Shown here piece after piece: positions 1 through 4,900 of a DNA stretch of 11,704 bases. Under the pieces are notes generated by a model. That model was given only the letters and a program-made list of their open reading frames with translations. It had not been told where the DNA came from and made no database searches. Where the stretch lies: assembly GCA_958370325.1 (NCBI GenBank), contig CATXJW010000053.1, positions 1 through 11,704 of the forward strand, given 5' to 3'. How positions within the stretch are numbered: position 1 is the stretch's first letter; each line of letters begins with the position of its first letter. The DNA comes from an uncultured Collinsella sp. (GTDB lineage Bacteria; Actinomycetota; Coriobacteriia; Coriobacteriales; Coriobacteriaceae). The position numbers and the translations under genes are program-made.

Positions 1-992
1 GCCAGGCGGTCGGTCACGAGCACCGTCAGGATCCACGGGGAGACGATGACGCGGAACTCGTCGTCAAGGCCGGGGATGGCGAACTCGGCGGTGTCGATGA
101 CGTTGATGTCGGTGTCGCCGGTCACGCCGCGGGTCAGGAACGCGCGGACGCGCTCGTCGAGCTTGCGGTTCTCGTCCTCGCCCATGAACAGGAAGACCGG
201 GACGCCCGGCTCCACGAGCTCGAGGGTGCCGTGGAAGAAGTCGGCCGAGGTGATGTAGCGGGTGCGCTTCCACTGCATCTCCTCCAGGATGCACATCGAG
301 AACAGGATCGTCTCGCCCCACAGGGCGCCGGAGCCGATGAACATGGTGTAGGGGGCCAGGGCGTACTTCTTGGCGAGCTCCTCGGCGCGCGGCTCGAAGC
401 GCCTGCGGATGTCGAGCATGTCCTTCCAGATGTCCTTGGTCTGCTCGATGAACAGGTCGAACTTGGGGAAGCAGCCGCGGCGGTTGAGCAGGCGCAGGCC
501 GAAGCAGTCGGCGAGGTAGTAGCCCTTCTCGCAGCCGCCCGAACCATGGTCGGAGGCCATGGCGACGCAGTTCTCGGCACCCACGGCCCGGCCGATGAGA
601 CCCTCGGGCTTGGTCATGGCGTAGACGCGCACGCCCATGTCCTTCATCTTCTTGACGGCCTCGAGGACCTCGGGGGTGGTGCCGGACTCGGAGGCGGTGA
701 GAACGACGGACTTCTCGGTCATGCGCTTGTGGCCGGAGACGTTCCACTCGGCGGCGTGGATCAGGTAGACCTCGAGGTCGCGGTCGCCGAACTTGTTCAT
801 GAGGTACTCGAGCTGCATGAGCTCGTCCCAGGTGCCGCCGACGCCCATCAGGAACACGGCGTCGTAGCCCTCGTCGGCGACCTTGTCGGCGAGCGCGGTC
901 ATCTTCTTGCCGGTCTCGTAGAGCGCCTTGCCGTCCTCGAGGTAGCCCTCCTGGTCGAAATGCATGATCTCGATCTTCTCGGTTTCCTTCAT
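1..992 (-). CDS. SIS-domain sugar-phosphate deglycase, FrlB-like (3' end cut off by window edge)
   Basis: An open frame of 330 codons runs from an ATG at 992 to the window edge without a stop. The start is set by AAAGGAGAG six bases upstream. Residues 101-106 (SESGTT) match the S-x-S-G-x-T sugar-phosphate signature of SIS domains. Residues 250-265 (ADFFHGTLELVEPGVP), followed by GEDENRKLDERVRAF, closely resemble the C-terminal SIS domain of E. coli FrlB, fructoselysine-6-phosphate deglycase, as I remember it. FrlB is about 340 residues, so probably only a short tail is missing. That family splits phosphorylated Amadori products into glucose 6-phosphate and the free amine in the cytoplasm. The gene lies 60 bases downstream of another SIS gene on the same strand, probably in one operon. 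Its codons end almost only in C or G, much more strictly than in its neighbours. The exact substrate cannot be read from the sequence; another amino-sugar phosphate is possible. Confidence 0.8.
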   Translation of the reverse strand, partial: MKETEKIEIMHFDQEGYLEDGKALYETGKKMTALADKVADEGYDAVFLMGVGGTWDELMQLEYLMNKFGDRDLEVYLIHAAEWNVSGHKRMTEKSVVLTASESGTTPEVLEAVKKMKDMGVRVYAMTKPEGLIGRAVGAENCVAMASDHGSGGCEKGYYLADCFGLRLLNRRGCFPKFDLFIEQTKDIWKDMLDIRRRFEPRAEELAKKYALAPYTMFIGSGALWGETILFSMCILEEMQWKRTRYITSADFFHGTLELVEPGVPVFLFMGEDENRKLDERVRAFLTRGVTGDTDINVIDTAEFAIPGLDDEFRVIVSPWILTVLVTDRL

Positions 993-1035
993 TTGTCTCT
1001 CCTTTCTGGGGTTGTCTCCACGTCCCCCATGCCAA

Positions 1036-1051
1036 CGGGCATCAAAGCCCG
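1036..1051 (-). other. Small hairpin between the two SIS genes
   Basis: CGGGC at 1036-1040 pairs with GCCCG at 1047-1051 around a six-base loop, directly after the stop codon (1053-1055) of the upstream SIS gene. The stem is only five pairs with no T-run after it, so it is not a convincing terminator. It could stabilise or attenuate the message between the two cistrons. This is weak evidence. Confidence 0.25.
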
Positions 1052-1052
1052 C

Positions 1053-2168
1053 TTACATTCCGTAACACTCAGCCGCTTTGGCCTTAAGCGCATTGACTGA
1101 CTCTTCGTAGCCCCCTGCCTTGACTTCCATTTGTTTGGAGACGGCATCGAGATACGGGTGCACGTCCCATGACTTCAGACGCTCGGCAATCATGGCCGCA
1201 ACCGTCTGGAAGAACACCAGATTGGGAATTGCGCTGAGCAGCGGAGTCACCTGAGGCACCACGACCTCGTGAGCTCCACCCCTGGGATGGGCCGTGAGCA
1301 GCACCGTTTTTGTCGTAACGTTCGATAGCGCATCGGCGATATTCGCAAGACGCTCCGACCCCTGCGGATCGTCGACAATAAACACCAGATAACCCGGAAC
1401 GATCTGCATCTCGGGACCGTGGACGAACTCCTCGCCCTCGTGATGCATAGCCGGAATCTTGATGGTCTCGCTCAGCTTGAGTGCTGCCTCTTCGGCAACG
1501 CCATAGTTGGGGCCATTGCCCACAACCATCGCCGGCGCGTGTTCCGACAGCTCGAGCATGTGATCTTGCACGTAAGCCTCGGCCGTCTTGCACATGGCGG
1601 CATTAGCATGAATAGTCTCGCGCAGGTCGTCAAGACGCTGGGCAACGCCCTCGGCATCAATCGTTCCACGCGCCTGACCGCCGTAAACACCAAAGAGCAC
1701 CAGATACTCGATGAGCGTCTGGACGCCCAGAGTTACAAAGTCCACCGACTCGACACCCACGCCGTAGTCGAGAACGATATCGGCATGCTCCTTAATGGGA
1801 GCCTCGACGTTTGCTGTGAGCGCAACTGCAGGCATATCGTGTGCGCGCATGTAATCGAGCGCCGCAATCGTATTGGTCGAATAGCCACTCTGCGAGACGG
1901 CGATGTTGAGCGCATGCTGCGGATAGGTGTGCTCAAAATCGACAAAAGCCTCGGGCGTCACAACGGACACCTGCATCTGCAGCGCATCCTGCAGATAATC
2001 GCGGACGCAATCGGCTGCATGGCGGGACGAACCCGAAGCAACGATGCGCAGCGCGCTAAAGGAACCAGGCAGGAAAATATCTACGAGCTGGCATACAAGC
2101 CCAGACGAACGCTCAAGGTTCTCACCCATACGCACGTGGGCAAGCTGAACGTAATCGAGCATTTTCAT
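1053..2168 (-). CDS. Double SIS-domain protein, GlmS-isomerase/deglycase type
   Basis: A 371-residue cytoplasmic protein. I take the ATG at 2168 (MKMLDYVQLAH) because GAGGTGA lies just upstream; the frame stays open to 2207, but that start has no comparable site. Two SIS domains are visible. The first, roughly residues 38-165, has GSSRHAADC and the signature VSQSGYSTNT (91-100). The second, roughly 210-345, has ALKLSETIKIP followed by EGEEFVHGPE (244-253), the pattern of the glucosamine-6-phosphate synthase isomerase half. No glutaminase domain is present, so it is not GlmS itself. Related stand-alone SIS proteins are isomerase-deaminases or deglycases for phosphorylated amino sugars and Amadori products (AgaS, FrlB, GfrF). 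It precedes the FrlB-like gene on the same strand, which suggests a paired role on related substrates. The substrate is unknown. Confidence 0.82.
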   Translation of the reverse strand: MKMLDYVQLAHVRMGENLERSSGLVCQLVDIFLPGSFSALRIVASGSSRHAADCVRDYLQDALQMQVSVVTPEAFVDFEHTYPQHALNIAVSQSGYSTNTIAALDYMRAHDMPAVALTANVEAPIKEHADIVLDYGVGVESVDFVTLGVQTLIEYLVLFGVYGGQARGTIDAEGVAQRLDDLRETIHANAAMCKTAEAYVQDHMLELSEHAPAMVVGNGPNYGVAEEAALKLSETIKIPAMHHEGEEFVHGPEMQIVPGYLVFIVDDPQGSERLANIADALSNVTTKTVLLTAHPRGGAHEVVVPQVTPLLSAIPNLVFFQTVAAMIAERLKSWDVHPYLDAVSKQMEVKAGGYEESVNALKAKAAECYGM

Positions 2169-2361
2169 CGTCTCACCTCGTAACAAATAATTAGTATTTG
2201 ATATCAATTACAGTTACAGGTTACGGCTTTTTGATACCTCTTTGTCGATTAATTTATCCCCATCGGCGAACGGTCGATTTTGAGCCATGTAAGGTTGTAT
2301 ATACGGCTGACCCAACGATCAAAACTGGTTAGCTTACCAGCTGTTATTCACAAAACACCAG
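2169..2361 (-). promoter_or_regulatory. Control region before the SIS gene pair
   Basis: This AT-rich 193-base gap separates the GntR pair from the SIS operon. It holds a perfect GTATATAC palindrome (2297-2304, within TTGTATATAC), close to operators of HutC/TreR-type GntR proteins. It also holds a perfect TTGATATCAA (2198-2207) and an imperfect CTGGTTAGCTTACCAG (2325-2340). Read on the minus strand, the last is followed by TTTT, so it may instead be a weak terminator for the upstream gntR gene. Three TTAC repeats lie at 2208-2224. I could not settle on a -35/-10 pair. The tandem GntR genes next to it are the natural candidates to bind here. Confidence 0.45.
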
Positions 2362-3075
2362 CTAATACGTATAGGTATATCCACCCGCATCACCGCGGTT
2401 AAACGACTTGACGTACTCAATCGCCTGGCCGCTCGCATCGAAGCTCACGCACTCCAGCGTCAAGGCAAGATCGCCCTGCTCCAGTCCAAGCAGACCGGCA
2501 TCTCGCGCGCCCAGCGCTTCGATATCGAGCTTTTCCTGTGCCATGACCGGCTTTCGGCCCAGCATCTCATAGGTCTCGTACAAACTGAAGACCGACACGT
2601 CAATATCTTCGATTGTGGGAAACAGCAGGCACGGGATGAACGCCATCTCAATCGATACGGGATCGCCGTTGACGCAGTTCAAACGCCGAATCGAATACAG
2701 CAAATCGTCCTCGGCAATGCCAAACAAGTTGGCATAATATGGACCCGCATAACGCTTGGAACGCGCGAGGATGCGGACGGACGGCTCGCCGCCCGAAGCA
2801 CGAACCGACTCGCGAAAGCCTCCTGTTCGCTCGTAGGCAACAGGCACTTTCTGTGCCACAAACGCGCCCTTTCCGCGGACGCGGCGAATCTGCCCGCGCC
2901 GAACTAACTCGTCCACAGCACTCCGGATAGTCAGGCGTGTCGTGCCAAACTCCTCGGCAAGTTCATTTTCGGACGGAATCATTGAACCCGTGGGATATAT
3001 ACCGCGCTCGATACACTCTTCAATTCGACGTCGTATGCGCATATAAACCGGGGTGGCATCTACTGTTTCAGCCAT
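2362..3075 (-). CDS. GntR-family regulator with UTRA domain (HutC subfamily)
   Basis: A 237-residue repressor-type protein of normal length for the family. Residues 9-75 form the winged helix: PVYMRIRRRIEECIERG, then PSENELAEEFGTTRLTIRSA for the helix-turn-helix, and RRVRGKGAFVA for the wing. Residues about 85-230 are a UTRA ligand domain, with the typical LLYSIRRL and SIEMAFIP strands and a C-terminal IEYVKSFNRGD. Such proteins release DNA when they bind a sugar phosphate or related metabolite. The ATG at 3075 has AGGTGA upstream and lies inside the end of the preceding gntR gene (16-base overlap), so translation is probably coupled. It sits directly upstream of the SIS enzymes and probably controls them. 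The ligand is unknown. Confidence 0.9.
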   Translation of the reverse strand: MAETVDATPVYMRIRRRIEECIERGIYPTGSMIPSENELAEEFGTTRLTIRSAVDELVRRGQIRRVRGKGAFVAQKVPVAYERTGGFRESVRASGGEPSVRILARSKRYAGPYYANLFGIAEDDLLYSIRRLNCVNGDPVSIEMAFIPCLLFPTIEDIDVSVFSLYETYEMLGRKPVMAQEKLDIEALGARDAGLLGLEQGDLALTLECVSFDASGQAIEYVKSFNRGDAGGYTYTY

Positions 3076-3827
3076 TGTTCACCTGCCGCGCTCTTCTTGC
3101 CGTTCTTTTCGCCGTTATCGGCGAAGCGATACTTTGTGGGCAGAATTACCGATTTGCAATGTTCCACAAAACGCATGTCCTTATCGAACTCAATCGAGCT
3201 CTGATAGAAAACAGGCGTCCCCTCGTCCTGCTGAAGCAGTTCGGCCTCTTCGGCATTCAGGCGCGAAATCGAAACATGTTCACACCCATGCTCCACGCGC
3301 ACGCCGCCTTCTTGAAGCAACACATCGTACAGGCTTTCTTGCGTATAGTCGTGATTGGGAAGCGACGGGCACAGGGACAGGTTGACGTGAGCCGTCTCGA
3401 TTGACGCCGGCTCGCCCTCGATAAGTCGAACGCGTTGCATGCGGAGTAAAGGAGCGCCTACAGACACCCCAAGCTTGTCGGCAAGCGCTTCATCCGCCTC
3501 GATGGTCCCGGTGGAAACCAGACGAGAAGAGGGATGCAGGCCGGCAGTCCGCACAGCATCGGAAAAGTTATACGTTTCCTGGAAGATGTTCAGCGGCTTA
3601 GGAGGACACAAATACGTACCCGATCCGCGACGGCTCTCGAGCGTTCCGCACGAGATGAGCCGCATGATACCGGCGCGCAACGCCGTACGCGAAACGCCGA
3701 TCTCTTCGCACAGCACGCGCTCGGCCGGCAGGCGATCGCCGCCGGCAAGCTGATGGTGCTGGATATACCAAAGAATTCCCTCAACAGCACGATCTTTGGG
3801 GGGAATTGCATAAGATTCGCCTGCCAT
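3060..3827 (-). CDS. Second GntR-family regulator with UTRA domain
   Basis: A 255-residue protein. Residues 10-75 form a winged helix (PAERVLCEEIGVSRTALRAG, then a wing ESRRGSGTYLC). Residues about 80-235 are a UTRA domain (PLLRMQRVRLIEGEPASIET, then a YQSSIEFD-type strand near the end). The start at 3827 follows AGGAG eight bases upstream. The last 17 or so residues are Lys/Gly-rich (NGEKNGKKSAAGEQWLKQ), beyond the usual end of UTRA; this tail is encoded partly by the stretch that overlaps the next gene. It resembles the neighbouring GntR protein only at family level, so the two probably recognise different operators or ligands. It may control the SIS genes, its own operon, or the missing transporter. 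Confidence 0.88.
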   Translation of the reverse strand: MAGESYAIPPKDRAVEGILWYIQHHQLAGGDRLPAERVLCEEIGVSRTALRAGIMRLISCGTLESRRGSGTYLCPPKPLNIFQETYNFSDAVRTAGLHPSSRLVSTGTIEADEALADKLGVSVGAPLLRMQRVRLIEGEPASIETAHVNLSLCPSLPNHDYTQESLYDVLLQEGGVRVEHGCEHVSISRLNAEEAELLQQDEGTPVFYQSSIEFDKDMRFVEHCKSVILPTKYRFADNGEKNGKKSAAGEQWLKQ

Positions 3828-3865
3828 TGCACAGACTCCTCATTCAGAAACGTATGTCGCCATAA

Positions 3866-4354
3866 TTAGGCCAGCCCTCCCATGGCATCAAATTCGGCCT
3901 TAATCTTCTCGGCGACATTCCGATACGACTTATATAGACTTGAATCGCGTTTGACTTCATCGGTCATAACGGGAATCTCTAATTTGGAAACCTCGTCTTT
4001 TCCCGTCTGAACCGCCACAACAACGCCCATACCAAGACACATATTACGCTTGGCAGCGTTCATTTTTGCCGCCTTAGCGGGATTTGCCAGAATACGCTGG
4101 GCAAATTCCTGTTTTGAGACCGCTTCCTCGGCCTCCGGATCGCCCGCCTCGGCCACTTCGCACTGCAGCACATCCGCATAGTCAAAAATCTTCGGCTCGC
4201 CGCCGCGCTGATGCACAGCCCACTTGCGGCGCGTGGCATCCTGGTAGATAGCCGGCAAAAACGTAAACCGCGGCGGGTCCAAAATCGTATCCGTGATGGT
4301 AAACACATCGGGATCAAAGGCATCCTGCGGGTTTTTCTTCTTGAACAGCCCCAT
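3866..4354 (-). CDS. Uncharacterised small cytoplasmic protein
   Basis: I do not recognise a named family with confidence. The preferred start at 4354 (MGLFKKKNPQDAF) has GGGAGG upstream and gives 162 residues; a longer reading from 4441 adds 29 residues without a good ribosome site. There is no signal peptide or clear membrane segment; GMGVVVAVQTG near residue 110 is a short hydrophobic strand. The core WAVHQRGGEPKIFDYADVLQ and the final part, with SSLYKSYRNVAEKIKAEFDAM, vaguely resemble small bacterial proteins carrying an 'FxxxDI..xE' segment and a C-terminal helix (DUF4428-associated type). That comparison is from memory and weak. It ends 38 bases before the gntR start on the same strand, so it may be cotranscribed. 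No function is proposed. Confidence 0.7.
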   Translation of the reverse strand: MGLFKKKNPQDAFDPDVFTITDTILDPPRFTFLPAIYQDATRRKWAVHQRGGEPKIFDYADVLQCEVAEAGDPEAEEAVSKQEFAQRILANPAKAAKMNAAKRNMCLGMGVVVAVQTGKDEVSKLEIPVMTDEVKRDSSLYKSYRNVAEKIKAEFDAMGGLA

Positions 4355-4391
4355 ATCAGCCTCCCGTACTAGCATTAAACAACTCAAGCCG

Positions 4392-4400
4392 AATATAGCA
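4392..4400 (-). promoter_or_regulatory. Possible extended -10 promoter for the small-protein/gntR operon
   Basis: On the minus strand the sequence reads TGCTATATT, an extended -10 (TGn plus TATATT). It lies about 38 bases before the chosen ATG at 4354, leaving a short leader of about 30 bases. No good -35 is visible, which is common for extended -10 promoters. This is a pattern match only. Confidence 0.35.
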
Positions 4401-4473
4401 CCAATTTCAAGCTCATGCTTTAGCGTGTCGGTGCGTGGCATCTATAGCTCGCTCAGCGGGGTAATACGGGCGA

Positions 4474-4546
4474 GGGCCGGGGCGCCTGTCTTGTTTTGAG
4501 AAGTGGGCTTCGCGAACTTCTCAAAACAAGACAGGTGTCCCGGCCC
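4474..4546 (+). repeat. 31-bp near-perfect inverted repeat (long hairpin)
   Basis: The left arm 4474-4504 starts GGGCCGGGGCGCC and ends GTTTTGAGAAGT. The right arm 4516-4546 starts ACTTCTCAAAAC and ends TGTCCCGGCCC. They pair over all 31 positions around an 11-base loop. The only two non-Watson-Crick positions are G-T, so plus-strand RNA would pair completely with two G-U wobbles, while minus-strand RNA would have two A-C mismatches. There is no T-run after it, so it is not an ordinary terminator. Confidence 0.85.
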
Positions 4547-4659
4547 TGGCGATGTAACCTTGGCTGACCATAGTTGGATGCACGGTCCACAAGGCAGCGT
4601 GAGCAAAGTCCCTATTACATTAAAAAGAATCAGCCCCCCGCATATCGAAACGGTCGAGA

Positions 4660-4684
4660 GGGCCTTGCCCGGCGGGCAAGGCCC
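4660..4684. repeat. Perfect 11-bp GC-rich inverted repeat
   Basis: GGGCCTTGCCC (4660-4670) and GGGCAAGGCCC (4674-4684) pair perfectly around a three-base loop. An outer pair, ACGGTC (4650-4655) with GACCGT (4693-4698), extends the structure through an internal loop. A smaller pair follows: GCAACC (4719-4724) with GGTTGC (4735-4740). It is terminator-like in strength but has no T-run on either side. Confidence 0.75.
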
Positions 4685-4755
4685 CAGCGCGAGACCGTCC
4701 AGCACAAGCGCTCCCCGAGCAACCGCTCGCCGCTGGTTGCACAAAAGTCAGCGAG

Positions 4756-4854
4756 CGGGTTCCAGGTGCCCCAGGTCGCCGTGAAAGAGGAGCGACGCGT
4801 ACTTTATGTACGCGAGCGACGGTTTGAACGGCGAGATGGGGTGCCTGGGACCCG
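4756..4854 (+). repeat. Long imperfect inverted repeat with central hairpin
   Basis: Arms of 27 bases (4756-4782 and 4828-4854) match at 22 positions. Three of the five differences become G-U wobbles in plus-strand RNA. In the centre, CGCGTAC (4796-4802) pairs perfectly with GTACGCG (4808-4814) around a five-base loop. The whole could fold as one long stem with a large internal loop. Confidence 0.7.
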
Positions 4855-4869
4855 CGCAGCGTCGAGCTA

Positions 4870-4895
4870 TTACGCGGTTTGGTAAAACCGCGTAA
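4870..4895 (-). terminator. Hairpin after the phosphoketolase gene
   Basis: On the minus strand TTACGCGGTTT (from 4895) pairs with AAACCGCGTAA around a four-base loop. It begins five bases after the xfp stop codon. It is an 11-bp perfect stem, but no T-run follows, so it may act as a processing or stability hairpin rather than a classic intrinsic terminator. Confidence 0.5.
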
Positions 4896-4900
4896 CTAAG

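Larger units (their letters stand above)
4442..4900. other. Gene-free stretch rich in strong inverted repeats
   Basis: No reading frame here has family-like sequence, a plausible ribosome site or the local codon bias. Instead the stretch is built of several separate inverted repeats (4474-4546, 4660-4684, 4719-4740, 4756-4854, 4870-4895), each listed or mentioned below where strong. The part at 4547-4649 between hairpins is unstructured by eye apart from a GGCTGA/TCAGCC pair (4562-4567, 4630-4635). The layout suggests a cluster of intergenic repeat elements or a structured transcript, not a decayed gene. Confidence 0.6.

Noticed and set aside
64..1035. Arg/His-rich open frame on the minus strand over the FrlB-like gene
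   Set aside because: It is a shifted frame of the SIS gene, produced by the high GC content. The overlapping frame from 992 has SIS motifs and a good ribosome site.
231..1100. Long plus-strand frame opposite the FrlB-like gene
   Set aside because: Leu/Val/Ala/His-rich antisense shadow of a high-GC gene, with no domain pattern.
1419..2183. 254-codon plus-strand frame opposite the second SIS gene
   Set aside because: No recognisable motif or ribosome site; the minus strand encodes a clear SIS protein.
4355..4441. Upstream in-frame start adding 29 residues to the small uncharacterised protein
   Set aside because: No ribosome site before 4441, and the segment contains the extended -10; the start at 4354 has GGGAGG.
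4442..4885. Short frames on both strands in the repeat-rich gap
   Set aside because: They translate the inverted repeats, lack ribosome sites and show no protein-like composition.
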